Part shown: one piece after another, positions 23,410 through 36,097 of the stretch | Layout: each line of letters begins with the position of its first letter | Numbering within the stretch: the first letter of the stretch is position 1 | DNA from: Cyclina sinensis | Taxonomy: Eukaryota > Mollusca > Bivalvia > Venerida > Veneridae | Assembly (NCBI GenBank): GCA_012932295.1 | Contig: JAAONU010000004.1 | Coordinates: 30,482,304 to 30,546,303 of the forward strand | Reading direction: 5' to 3' | Length of the DNA: 64,000 nt | Translations under genes and position numbers: made by a program | Notes under the pieces: generated by a model | What the model saw: the letters and a program-made list of their open reading frames with translations, nothing else | Database searches by the model: none | What the model was told of the DNA's origin: nothing

Positions 23410-23417
23410 CACTTGCT

Positions 23418-24504
23418 AAGGTTCAAATGTTTAAATCTTCTCTCATTTTCTAAACTATTATCATATTTAATTCATTTTCCATAATTCGTGTTCTTATTCA
23501 TTTTAACCTATTTATTAAAACTACTTTCTTGGCGAATGCCTAAAGCCTAAGTAAATTGGCCAAATTGGCCAACTCCTAGTTAAGGATTCGATCAAGTTCA
23601 AGGGGGAGGGGGGAGGGGGGCGGGCATAGTGAACTATAAACTAAGATATTGTAACGCTCCTTGAAGTCCCACTTTATCCAACTTATTTCTTTTCTAACAC
23701 ATTCAAGAGCTGTCTACTATTGTTTCATATACAAAAATGTAATATAATTCAGCTTTGCCTATTTATTGAACTTTCAGGGGTAGAGAGGTAACTTATGCTT
23801 ACTAATATTCTATCACTTTTTATCATTACACACATATTTCAAAGATGTGTTTTATGTTGCTTGAAAGTACCATTTCATGTAATTGATCTACTTAACATAC
23901 AATCGTACATTCAAAAACAGTTTAACACGCAAATGTGCCATTGTGCGAACCTCGTTACACACGCACATGACTCTGTTAATGTTGATTAGCTTTTATGATA
24001 GTTAGCTACCTATTTACCTCTTAAAGTAAAATAAACAGTTTTTGGTATTATTCTGTATTTGCAACCGTTTGTTCACAGATTTCGAGTGTATGACCTTAGT
24101 TTGATTTCTAGTTTATGTGGTCATGAAACCAAACAACTTGCTTGTAAAATTTCGTTTTCTTCAAATATTTCATCTATACACTTTAGGTGATAAGAAGAGT
24201 GAAAAGCGTAGAAATCAATTTCTTGAAGTTAATGTTTATTTGTAGATTATATGCGACTATTTAAATACATCAACGTTGGGCATATTTCACGATATGTTGA
24301 TATTATAAGACACCATGGTTCACTATTTCAGATATACAGTCTTCCATGAACAATTAATGACATAAACATTAGGAGAATGATATGCGATTCGTACATTAAA
24401 GAAGATTTTTAGTTGTATTTTTGACGAAACCATCAAAACTTGATGTTGTATGACTTATGTTTTGTCAAGGAAAACAAGAGGTTAATACTTTCTTTATACT
24501 ATAA
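23418..24504. other. No gene recognised
   Basis: Intergenic. A GGGGGAGGGGGGAGGGGGG stretch at about 23602-23620 is the only notable feature. Confidence 0.5.
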
Positions 24505-24650
24505 ATTGAACCTTTACCATGCTGAAGGTAATTGACTCTGTCTTTGCGACCAGTGCAGTCCAAGATCAGCCTGAACATCCGTGCAGTCTGATCATGGTCT
24601 GCACTGTTCGCCATTCAATCAGTAAATTTTCAATAAGCACCCAAATAAAT
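24505..24650. repeat. Dispersed repeat with imperfect palindrome
   Basis: GTGCAGTCCAAGATCAG (about 24553) is mirrored by CTGATCATGGTCTGCAC (about 24588-24604). I recognise this CTGATCATGGTCTGCACTGT stretch as a common interspersed sequence in bivalve DNA, but cannot name its family. Confidence 0.5.
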
Positions 24651-24764
24651 AATTAATGGATCTTTACAAATTGAAAGATGGACAATTCGTTTTTAGAAAT
24701 TTAGCATGGAAAGTGTTAAAGGCAACAAAATGAAAAGATTACAATAGGTTTGTTCGTCACGTAT

Positions 24765-24905
24765 TATTTTACTGAATAGAAGGGTGTTGGTTCAAATGCC
24801 ACAACCAGCATTTTTTCTTCTCGTTCCGTTTTAAGGCCATATAGAAGCATAACAGTATGTTTTGAAAGGTATTTTCTATTTATCTTTAATTCTAATATAA
24901 GTGTT
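24765..24905 (+). mobile_element. Degenerate tRNA-derived SINE
   Basis: A B-box-like GGTTCAAATGCC lies at about 24789. It is followed by TTTTTTCTTCTCGTTCCG, TATAGAAGCATAACAGTATG and TTTATCTTTAATTCTAATAT, the same word order as the better-preserved SINE at 50495-50665. The A-box end is too degraded to delimit. Confidence 0.5.
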
Positions 24906-25623
24906 TATGCTAAAATCTGTAGGTCAGTAGCTTTAACAAGTATTTATATTAATGCATACCCGATGTGTTTTTTTCTAGACAGGATGAACTCTCTGGTTGA
25001 CATACAGCAGCAGTAGGGTTAGTACCCATCTTTGCATTTGGCTGATATAATGCTCCATATAATTCATCGTCGCTTTATTTGTTATAGATATTTCACTTTG
25101 GTGGATGCCTTATAAAACGTGTCCAATTAAATAAAAAAGATATTTGGTTAATTGTTACCTTGTAGCATTCGAGCTTTTATATTTAAATTGTAAAAAATAT
25201 TTATAAGCATTTAACAGATTATATTGAAATGTTGCAGGGATATTATTAATAAGCAATACCACATTTTTTTAGTTTTGAATTTGTATATTTACAGACAAAA
25301 TGTATTGACGGATAGATTGTACGAACTAGTGCTTCTTTTTTAGTCAATACAACTGTTACTATTTGATGACAACAACCTTTTTTCCCTACATGGTTTAAGT
25401 CAGGCTTATCTGAAGTCGAAAATATGTTTTGCAGGTGACCCAGTTTTAAAAGTTTATTGAACTAGAAACGGTTTAAAACAGTTTATCAAACGTACTTTGA
25501 AAAACCTTAAAAGGCATTTGAAACAGAAATGTAATCATTTTACATTTAGCAGATCTGTTAGGAACATACAACAGCATTACTTGCCCCAGTTGTGTTATTC
25601 TATCATATATCAATATCTGTCTA

Positions 25624-25652
25624 ATCTATCTATCTATCTATCTATCTATCTA
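25624..25652. repeat. (TCTA)n microsatellite
   Basis: About seven uninterrupted tetranucleotide units. Confidence 0.9.
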
Positions 25653-26968
25653 TTATATGCATGAAACCCTTCTCGCGTATTTATGCGTGCGCGTCAGTGC
25701 GGAAATTAAAAGTGAATGGATAGATAATAAATATGTATTTGTGAGAGATGAAACAAGCTGAACTAAAAAGGCGAATTCGTTGAACAAAAGAACTGAATCA
25801 GACCAAAAGCTACATTCCGCAGACCAGTAAATTAAACAAAAAACAAAATAACTATTTAAAAAGTATTTCTGCATTTTCAAACATGACTGTTTCTATTTTC
25901 GAGATGATGCTTTTTTGGAGCTAATGGCTACATGCGGATACAAGTGGGCACGTTTTTTCTAACAGATTATTCGTTCTTTGTCAGAAACAACCACATGCCA
26001 AAATTAGTCATTTATTGTATCTAGCACCGGTTGCAATTTTTAGTTTTGGACATTTGCTTTTTTAATGATATTATAATGACCTCAAATATTTGCAACAGGG
26101 CCGTTTTAAAGCAGCTAAATTGAAATCACCATTCTTGGTATAACTATGCATTATAGAGATAAATTATACATATTGCTTAATACATTAGTATTGGAAATGC
26201 ATTAATTTTACCAGCCATGCAAATAGGTAGAGGAACATATAAAGTCTTATCCCTGTACGTATAGGTACTTTGTTCAGTTCACAGACGGCAAAAACATTCG
26301 CACAAATTATCAAGGTAACATCAAGTTATATGTTATCATGACTGTGACCATTGCCATGTTTCGGGGGCATTCGTGTCTTTGACATTTTTTTTCCTCTAAA
26401 TAAAAGTATATTTAATGTCGGTTGAAATGTATGTCTTAAATCATTTAAAGCGAACTTGACCCTTCCAAACTTTGAGCGTAAATAACTGTAATCTATTAGA
26501 AATGGTGCCATCGATTCTTATTCAGGTATTCAAGCAAATCATACTAATGAAGGACTGGTTAAAACTAGTAACCGTAAGCGGTAAAATGCAAAGGTTATAT
26601 ATTGTTTTTGAAAAATGTGAAAGATATGAATTCTTACAATCTACTTACCCATATATTTAACTGTATACAGTACCCCACTCTACTACAACCACTGAACCTG
26701 TATTAGGCGAAGGACGAGAATGAGGCGGAGGTTTTTCCTGTATCAACAGGCTTTAATATCATTACATTAATTTGTAAGAAAGCAGATTTGTGTTTCTCTG
26801 TAGGCATTGTTACAAGTCTGAAAAGAAGATCAGTGCTCTGTGTTAAATAAGCCATTCTCTATGATTGGCAGCATCCAAAAACACCAACTTTATATGCATG
26901 AAAGTGTCGAAACTGTAAAAATATGTCATCATCGTTACAAATAGCTCATGCGAACACTTCTGAAAACC
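25653..26968. other. No gene recognised
   Basis: AT-rich intergenic DNA; open frames near 25653-25880 and 26472-26660 have no recognisable domain or splice context. Confidence 0.5.
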
Positions 26969-27520
26969 CCGTTCTCTATGATAGTGTCTGGACCCAGTGG
27001 TAGTGCTGAAACAGAAACGAAACTGTTTTTATCTAAACTATTAGAATCATCATCCGAGCGTTTCGTATAATGTTATGAACAATGGCAGTCTTTGTATGAC
27101 AAACTACAGCGTAGAATACCCCAGATAGAATTTGTACAAGGTATCACTGGCTTGAATAGTTCCGAGTAGATCGACACTCATAAAAGGAACTTAATTGTTT
27201 TTGATAATTCGATGACAGAAGCCAAATTTAACCAGCAGAGAATCGCTATATTTTTACCAAAGGCAGTCATCACGGAAATACATCCATCATCTATTACCAC
27301 CAGAATTTATTTCCTCAAGGGAAGGCCTGCATGGATATAGCATTGAATACAAAGTATCTTGTATTATTTAATAATCCTATAAACAGACTCCAACTGGCAA
27401 CTTAGACGGAAAAAACTTATCCCATATCTACTGTAATTTTCTTTAAAAAGTTTGAACAAGTGACATCTTATATAAGGATACCCCATATACCGCATACAAA
27501 GTGCGTTGTACATTAGATAC
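26969..27520 (+). pseudogene. Relic of a Polinton/adintovirus-type packaging ATPase
   Basis: A broken coding stretch shows collinear motifs of the FtsK/HerA-type (A32-like) ATPase of Polinton/Maverick and adintovirus elements: a P-loop site reading GPSGSAET, in which the glycine-lysine expected before the final threonine has changed to AE; a WQSLYDKLQ segment; a Walker-B-like IVFDN; a GSHHGNTS segment; and NTKYLVLFNNP. At least two in-frame stops (about 27070 and 27167) and a frameshift (about 27250) interrupt it. It is an inactive endogenous fossil; no other Polinton genes (polymerase, integrase, capsid) were found next to it. Confidence 0.55.
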
Positions 27521-29137
27521 CAGTATATATTTTATTTATATTCATATGTTTTATTACGTTTACCAGTGCTTATGTTGAAGTCTCATTCTTTCATTCATGC
27601 AACTCAGTCAAGTTGTTAAATACTATTCTGGTAAATACAATTCTGCAAATCCAATAGATTACTGGAAGGACAACCAAGATTAGAGCTATTAGATAATTTT
27701 GTTTTATTGCATTATTTTACCAAATAAGACCAAATTACATGTTCCTTATAAATTTAATTTCTATAATTTAGAAGTAGGTAGTGTTCCCTGAATGACAAGA
27801 AAACTATATTACAATATTTTCAATTAAAAAAAAACTCTTATTGGTCCAGGAAATCGCAGTCCCCTAAGGAACTCTGTATGGTGGATTTTCTCCCCTTGAA
27901 CGTTCCTTGCCACCACTTGTTTTGAAGACTATTTTTATGTATCCCTGTTGTCATTAGCACTAAAAAAGATGCTGAGTAATTTGTCTTTTACTTACAATCA
28001 TAAATAGCAGTGGATATATGAGATAAGAAACGTTTCAATATGCAGTCGTTACGTTTATATTATATATTGTTTTATTTATATTGTCAAATTGTAATACAAA
28101 TATTTATAAGTATTCAAAAAATTCACATATAGAACTCAAACTTGAATTTATTGGCCTTGACTATGTATCATTTTAATAGTACAGTAATGATTAAGCTGCC
28201 GACATTGTTTCTGAAGATTGTGTTTCCTTTTATTGTACTTTAAAAGGTAAAATATAAAAGTTAAGATTCAAGGAAATAAAAGCTTTAAAATTTATTTTTT
28301 ACTAACGCACTGCACAACACGAGAATCAGTGAAAATATGTTGTATAATTAATTACTATAAATAAGAGACATGTTGCATTTATATTTTACGATTTAATGCT
28401 TTCATTAATAAAACCATTAGATTCATAATACGAGGCTTTCCCACGTCCCCTAACTGTGCAGTTTGTGCTTTGTCCAAAATCGTGTTGAGTACGGACAAAA
28501 ACAAACTAGTATCTATTTTTAATTAAATGTTCTTGACTTGTGCCAAGAGGTCGAAAGAAAAATAATGGAAAATGGTCTTCTGTCATGTCTTTCTGATGTT
28601 GTAAATGATGTATATTCATTATCACGTAATTTGATAATAATCTACAAAAGGCAATTGTTGCAAAACTGTACAACATTAAACTGATTGAGAAAAAGCGAAA
28701 AACGCATATCAGAAAAAAACAGCCAGGAAACACGGCCCCTATACAGTCAAAAAGTAGAGGGGTAAAGAGAGCATCAACTGATATACGATCAATTTAAACA
28801 AAAGACACAACAAACAATTAACGAGAATGAGGACCAACGGGGAAACCGCCTTGGTCAGTGGAAAAAAACATTTACCTCTGGGTGTTTAAACCAGGTTCTA
28901 GGGTGCACTAAACTCACATTTGCCCCAACAGGTTCAAATAAGAACAAACGATTGCATGTTGTCTTGGTGAATTACCGTATGATAGGTTATTTTAGTGCTG
29001 TGAAATTTCACGAATGTTGGAAAAAAACACAAGATTTCATTTTTTTATGACTTTTTTACATGTTCAAGTGTCAGTAAAAATTTAGCTCATTGAAATTTTT
29101 CAGCAGTAAAAGGTCTATACATGATGAAAACTTAGCA
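27521..29137. other. No gene recognised; possible dispersed repeat at about 28500-28990
   Basis: AT-rich. The segment around 28840-28930 (GGGGAAACCGCCTTGGTCAG ... GTTTAAACCAGGTTCTAGGG) looks like a bivalve interspersed repeat, but I cannot place its ends or class. The minus-strand frame 28506-28733 overlaps it. Confidence 0.4.
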
Positions 29138-29143
29138 TAAAAC

Positions 29144-30039
29144 TACGGAGTACCGTTAGGGCCATCGTGGTTAGACGTTATAATCCAGAGGGCGACAATG
29201 CGATAGTGCGATAATGCGATGGCGACAGTGCGATAATGCAATGGCGACAATGCGATAATGCGATGACGACAATGCGATAACGCGATAGTGCGATGGCGAC
29301 AATGCGATAGTCATATCGTACTGTCGCCATTGCATCATCGCATTGTCGCCATCGCATTATCGCACTGTCGCCATCGCACTATTGCGTTTTCGCATTATCG
29401 CACTGTCGCCATCGCATTATCGCACTGTCGCCATCGCACTATCGCATTGTCGCCATCGCATTTTCGCGCTGTTTCCATTGCACTATCGCATTGTCGTGTT
29501 ATCGCACTATCGCATTGTCGCGTTATCGCACTACCGCATTGTCGACTTTCGTCTTCCGGTACACATGCGCACATCGTTTTTTTGTATGTACACATGCGAT
29601 TTTTACGAAATAAAAACAATTGCAGAAACATAAAATGGATGGCTTTATAATACGGAAATACCGTTAGGGCCATCGTGGTTAGACGTTATAATTCAGAGGG
29701 CGACAATGCGATAGTGCAATAATACCATGGCGACAGTGCGATAATGCGATGGCGACAATGCGAAAACGCAATAGTGCGATGGCGACAATGCAATAGTGCG
29801 ATGGCGACAATGCGATGATGCGGTGGCAACAGTACGATATGACTATCGCATTGTCGCCATCGCACTATCGCGTTATCGCATTGTCGTCATCGCATTATCG
29901 CATTGTCGTCATCGCATTATCACGTTATCGCACTGTCGCCATCGCATTATCGCACTGTCGCCATCGCATTATCGCACTATCGCATTGTCGCCCTCTGGAT
30001 TATAACGTCTAACCACGATGGTCCTAACGGTATTCCGTA
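29144..30039. mobile_element. Long foldback DNA element (TACGGAAT family), exact 6-bp target duplication
   Basis: The left end TACGGAGTACCGTTAGGGCC and the right end ...ACCACGATGGTCCTAACGGT ATTCCGTA are inverted. TAAAAC flanks it exactly (29138-29143 and 30040-30045). The arms use the same GCGATAATGCGAT-type ~22-bp unit as 6879-7765. It also contains the CTTCCGGTACACATGCGCAC spacer seen in that copy, and an extra left terminus in direct orientation at about 29650, suggesting that two copies merged or one arm was duplicated. Non-autonomous. Confidence 0.85.
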
Positions 30040-30045
30040 TAAAAC

Positions 30046-31680
30046 TGATGTCATTTTATCTTCCATTCTGTTTACCATGCCGCCGTTTTCTCGCATAACT
30101 CTTAAATATTCCTGCACAGCTGAATCCACATTTTCACTTAATAACACTTTTCGACCCCTTTCGACTTTTCAACACACAGAAAATTCTTCAACATCATCAA
30201 CAAATATTAGTTTGCATTGTTAGAGGCATATTTTGACTTAAAATTTCTGACAGTTGCTTCGTTCAACCCAGGAAATTGTTCCTTAAATTGCAGCAGTGTA
30301 CGAGCTTGTATTCATAAAAGGCTAATTATGACATTTTTGTTGGAGTCTGCATGAACGATTTAGTAACTGATTTAATCTGGAAAACACTAATTTAAAATGA
30401 CTTATATGTATTGGTATATATCTGCAAATTAAATGACCAGTTGGGTGCGGACAGTTTTTTTTCCAATATGAAACAGATTCAGAGATTTTAGTTGAAGTTT
30501 ATAAAGCAATATACAAGAAAAAGATTATTGAGATCGTATAGCTTACACAAGAAAAAAATAAAAGTCTTTACTGTAATGAATATCTTAGGTTTTGGGACAT
30601 GTCACCCTAGTTCCATAAATATAACTATTTCGATAAATGTTTATTGACAATAGGGAATGCCAAATATTAAAAATCTAGATTTTATGTATTTCAAATTGTT
30701 CATTTATCAGAGATCGTATCATTTTGTTTTTGAAAAAAAATCTTAAAGCTCTTGTTTTAACAATCTCGCCAACAGTTACCATCTTCCATCGAGTGGTACA
30801 AGACGTGTTGTCGTCGAATGTGTGCCCTGTCTTGTCCACCTACTTGTAGAAGTTGTAAGTTTGTTGTCCCTAAAACATTTACAGATAGATTTTAAAAGAC
30901 CATATATTCATGAAGTCGAGTGTTTAACTTTAAAAGTTTATATGTCTCTCTAGCAATAAACATCTTTGAACATCTGCTCTAGTTATTTCATATTCTAATG
31001 TTTACTCATTTAAAAAGGGGAATAGGTATTTACTCATTCTTCTATAGTTTTCTCATTTTGTTTAACAACAAGCTAGGCAAATAAAACAGGTATTGAACTT
31101 TAGGGAAAAAGTAAACAAAACTATCTTGCTCGTGGATCATTCAAAATCTTTGCAAAGCATAGTTTTTCCGTTGTATTGTTTTTTTTACATAAACTGATGT
31201 CATGATATGTTGAGAAATGTTCTTGAGCTTTATAAATTCTCATGAAAAGCTTACCTTTTTATTATATCATCAAACATTATTTCCCGTTCTAATTCCAGTA
31301 TATATCTGCGTTTGCTTTTGCCATTTTACTAGAAAGCACAATATATCAGAATGTTAAGTGTTTAAATAGAGAAACATTTATGAACTAGACTTGTCCGTCG
31401 TACACTGATACCCCACAATTGGGAATTTGTCACAAAAAAGGGATTCATTACCAGGGAAAACAATTGATATGTAGTTAGTTGCTTGATAAACTAACAGTAC
31501 TTCACTTAACAAATAAACCTCTTTCAAAATGTATGAGCTGCTATACTTCTTTCACAGTGTCTTACTTCCATAACTCATTAACAATGCCTTTCTACTATAT
31601 TCTATAACTCATTCACCTATTTAACAATACGCTAATTATTTTTAATTGCTATGAAAACATTGGATTTCAGTATCACTTAG
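30046..31680. other. No gene recognised
   Basis: AT-rich intergenic DNA. A GATACCCCACAATTGGG motif at about 31408 may be the 5' head of the Pearl-like element that follows. Confidence 0.5.
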
Positions 31681-32276
31681 GTGTAGGAGGAGTTGCGCAC
31701 ACAAGGATTACTATATATGGCATGTATGAAAAACCAACAAAGGGCAATAATCCAGTGAAAACTGATCAGAGAAAACAAATCTTTACTTCTTGCACAACTA
31801 CACATCGTGGTCTATTATGCGTGCGAGTTTGGTTTCAATCCACCCATTGGTGTAGGCGAATTTGCGCACAAATTGGCATGTATAAAAAAACAAGAAAAGG
31901 CAATAATCCAGTGAAAACTGATCTGAAAGAAAACATTCTTAACATCTTGTACAACTACGCATAGTTGTCTATTTTGTGTGCTAGTTTGGTTTCAATCCAC
32001 CCACGGGTGTAGAAGAAGTTGTGCACACAAGATTTATTATATATGGCATTTACGAAAAACCAACAAAGGGCAATAATCCAGTGAAAACTGATCCGAGAAA
32101 AAAAATATATTTGTTGCACAACAATCCATCATGGTCTGTCATGTGTGCGAGTTTGCTTTCAATCCATTAATGTGTGAAGGAGGAGTTGCGCACACAAGAA
32201 ACGGGTCGTACGTACGTACGGACAGACGTGCGGAAGGACGTGTGCAAATCTATATGCCCCCACACTATGTAGTGGG
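31681..32276 (+). mobile_element. Pearl/HINE-like element with ~160-bp repeats
   Basis: GGAGTTGCGCACACAAG-type phrases recur near 31690, 31858, 32014 and 32180. They are followed by a GTACGTACGTACGGACAGAC tract (about 32207-32230) and a hairpin TATGCCCCCACACT-loop-AGTGGGTGC (about 32252-32280). Open frames in it are repeat shadows. Confidence 0.7.
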
Positions 32277-35200
32277 TGCTAAAAAGTGCTTAACATTGCA
32301 AAACAACTTGAACAAAGAAAAAACTAACTTACAGATTTCAAAGATTTTAAGCAGAAATAATAGAGTTCAGCATGAGACAAAATCCGAATTGAAGGTAAAT
32401 TGTCCAAAGTGTTACATTATTTTAGAAGATGCGACCGCTAGAAGACTCTTTTAACTGATACTCGAAAAATATAGGTAAGTTGTAAGAATCAATGAAAACA
32501 CCATACGACAATGCCGACGCAATTAAAGGTTGTTTACTCTAAGTTAATTTCGTATTAAATTTACATTGTCATTCAAACGAACAGGACTAAATGCATTTGT
32601 ATAGTAAGGAATCTGACTCAAAATGCTTACGTGGACTCATTGTCATTTGTTGTTGTTTATTCATCTGTTGTTAATTTTCTGACAAAACAATGTCAAAAGA
32701 GATATATAACGGAAATAACAATCAAGTTGCAACATCATATTCATCGAACATTCGACTGTAAATGTGTTATATATATTTATATATACATGTATATCATGCA
32801 CGTGTTACTTCTATTTTGCATTGCCTGGTCTTTTGTTTACAATTCTGTCAATCAACATCATTAACATATGTTACTTAAATCACATAAATGCCACTCTAAA
32901 GGGAATAATGCAGAATTTTCTGACTGTTGTCACTTTCAAACGACTTATTAAGAATTTTGTATGATCTGATTTGTGACCGCATGTTGCAAAATTAGAGTCT
33001 TTAATGTCAGATTCTATCATTCAATATCAAGGTGTTGCTTACATCAGTACAGTGTCACTTTCCATTTATGGATTATTATGAATTTTCATTTACTTATGTT
33101 GATAATAATTTACGTTAAGATCTGATCTGTCGCCGTATGTTGCAGAAATAGAAAGTCTACTCTTTAATTTGATTGGCAAGAAATGGCCCTTAATAAATTC
33201 AAACTGAAACACTATTCATATTTTATTTCCACATTTTACTCTTTTGATATGTATATATCATTTCTATTTTAAAATTTCAATCATTTCTGATGGATACAGA
33301 TATGTATTCGAGAAAACAACAGTATCTTGGAAGGTTAAAAAAAGATGGTCAAACAATCGAAATGCGCGTCCCCTTGATAAAGCCTCTTAAGGTACTTATG
33401 ATAATGTAGGTTGATATCATTTCATAGCTGGGCAACTTTTTCGCTATTAAATAAATTATTCTTGCGAAATTTTAAGATTTTTTATTATCTCTAGATCGCC
33501 ATTTTTTGCATAATGAGTCATATAAAAAAATATATGAATATAAGGCGAGATTTCATGGTATAAACTCATCTTTTTCTACTTGCTTTAAACAGTTTACATC
33601 CGAAACCATTATCTACGAATTGAGCAAAGTCTCGTCAATATAAAAAGTATCTTTTTTAACAAAGAAACCGAATAAATCTCGAACATCCGACTATAAATTT
33701 CTAAATAAGTTAAGAACATATCTGTGTTGTGGACATATCTGAATATTTTTTGCAAAGAAACTGTAATTGCTTAGTGATAAAGACTAAGACAAAACGAAAA
33801 ACTATATATTGAAATGCATCGAAAAAGCGTCTTGAATCAACTGGGTAATTAACTTTTGTTCACTGGGATACTTTATTCATATTTGTTTGGCTTAAACACA
33901 AATAAAACTTTTATCCCTCCACCCTTTTGTCGTCTTATACATTTTTTATTATAACATACCGTTATTATAATTTTCTGCCTAAAAATCCTTCATTACCTAT
34001 ATTGACTTACCTTGGTACTGTGCTGTATTCTTTGATGTAAAACTGTAGGCACGCGTACACGGTTATATTTTGTCACATAGAATACAGCAGTAGTACTCAA
34101 ATCCACGCTACCAAAATTACTGCTCAAACCTCATGGAAAGCTTTAGTTTAAAATGAACATGTGAATACGCGGAGCACGACCCAATTACTCTATTTTTCTT
34201 TGAATTCTGGGCTCTTTTATTTGAGCACAAATTACATTGTAGCATTACTCCATGGCTATTTCTCAGCAACCATTGGCTGAAATTCAACGAAATTCTGTTA
34301 AGCGTATGACAAAGATATGTACCGACTTTAAGCTTGGTCTGGCTTATTTACTTGTCACAGAGAAATGGATCTTAGATTTTAGAACCTTACAAATTTTGTC
34401 ACACATGAAGCCATTTTTGTGTCTGGCCCATTCATTGTAAACCATTGGCCGAAAGTCAGTGACACTTTAGTAGATAGTTTACAATGTCGGGATAGAAACT
34501 TTTGGGCAAGTGGTACACACGTTTATCATTTATTTTAAAGGAATGCCATTCTGGCCTCTTTGTTAAGTGTTAAGTTCACATTTTGATATTTTTGTTAGAA
34601 GGTATTTTCGTTTTAAATGACTGAAATCATCTTCTATAAAATATCCATGAAACTGCTGCGTCAGGGAATGCCATTGTTTTTCAATTTTGATAGACAATTT
34701 ATGTCAACAAGAATGAAAGATTGACATTTTGTGTCACTGTCTGTTACAAAGCTTACAGAGTTTCTGCATGTGCATTTATGATTATGCTTAATAAATATGG
34801 GTGTATATATATATATCTGTGAAACACACTTTCTGCATATCATTCTCGCAAAGAAAATTTAAATTATATATATTTTAGAGAATAAAAACTAAGATTTAGA
34901 AATGCTGAACATCTATAGCCTGTCCACTGGTGAGTTCTTTTTTCTATCATCGCTTAGTTTGTACCCTATATTTATATAACCATCCTCTTGTTTGTTTGAT
35001 TTTCTATCTTTCTCATTTCAGTACAATATATCGAAGAAAATGGTTATTTTTTGCCAATTCATTTCTTTACTAAAAGTATAGGAAAAACATAACGTTCATG
35101 TGAACATTAATTCTTACAATGTCTTAGTTTTTCTAAGTATCATTTTATTCATTTAGATAATACAAGAAAAAATGTTGAAAGTTTTTGGTAAAATATTTGT

Positions 35201-35603
35201 AGTAGAATTTACGTAGGACAAAATATTATCTCATACAGTTGAACTGTACTGATGGATAAACGATGGATAAAGGATACACGCTTTATCCGTCCACTTTTAA
35301 GATATTTGTGGATAAAGATTTGAAACATCATGTATAAATATGCCTCTTAAAGGAGTGCAGTGCGTAAGAAACGGATCTCTCAAACTGCAACTTTCAGAGT
35401 TACTGCTGTATATAAATTTGCTTTGCTCAAATTAATGACGTCATGTGTGCTTCGGATGTCAATTATGAATCAGCCATGGTAATTCTGATGGGGAATATCG
35501 ATCGTTTCTTTTTTTTCTTTTTCTTTTTTTGCTGTTTCTGTTGAAATGTGCACTTTGTTTGGTCTTGGTGTTAAAAGTTTTGAAACTGCTTGGAAAATCA
35601 GAG
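32277..35603. other. No gene recognised; local duplications
   Basis: A ~160-bp segment is repeated loosely (TGATCTGATTTGTGACCGCA near 32964 and AGATCTGATCTGTCGCCGTA near 33118). 34245-34500 resembles a dispersed repeat (CCATGGCTATTTCTCAGCAA) of unknown class. Nothing gene-like. Confidence 0.45.
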
Positions 35604-36097
35604 GAGAATTTATTGTGTTGAATTATAAGTTATAGTGATCTTTGCTGGCATGTGACACAAGACCGAGACTTTATTGTGTTGTATTATAGGTTATAGTGAT
35701 CTTTGCTGGCATGTGGCACAAGACCGAGAATTTATTGTGTTGTATTATAGGTTATAGTGATCTTTGCTGGCATGTGGCACAAGACCGAGACTTTATTGTG
35801 TTGTATTATAGGTTATAGTGATCTTTGCTGGCATGTGGCACAAGACCGAGAATTTATTGTGTTCTATTATAGGTTATAGTAATCTTTGCTGGCATGTGGC
35901 ACAAGACCGAGACTTTATTGCGTTGTATTATAGGTTACAGTATCTTTGCTGGCATGTGGCACAAGACCGAGAATTTATTGCGTTGTATTATAGGTTATAG
36001 TGATCTTTGCTGGCATGTGGCACAAGACCGAGAATTTATTCTGTTGTATTATAGGTTATTGTGATCTTTGCTGGCATGTGGCACATGACCGAAGGAC
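35604..36097. repeat. 61-bp minisatellite, about eight copies
   Basis: The unit containing GATCTTTGCTGGCATGTGGC and ACAAGACCGAGAATTTATTG repeats every 61 bp with few substitutions. ACTTTATT and AATTTATT versions partly alternate, hinting at a two-unit higher-order period. It lies about 1.1 kb upstream of the lectin gene. Confidence 0.9.

Noticed and set aside
35818..36000. Open frame across the 61-bp minisatellite
   Set aside because: The period is not a multiple of three and the frame ends at once outside the array.
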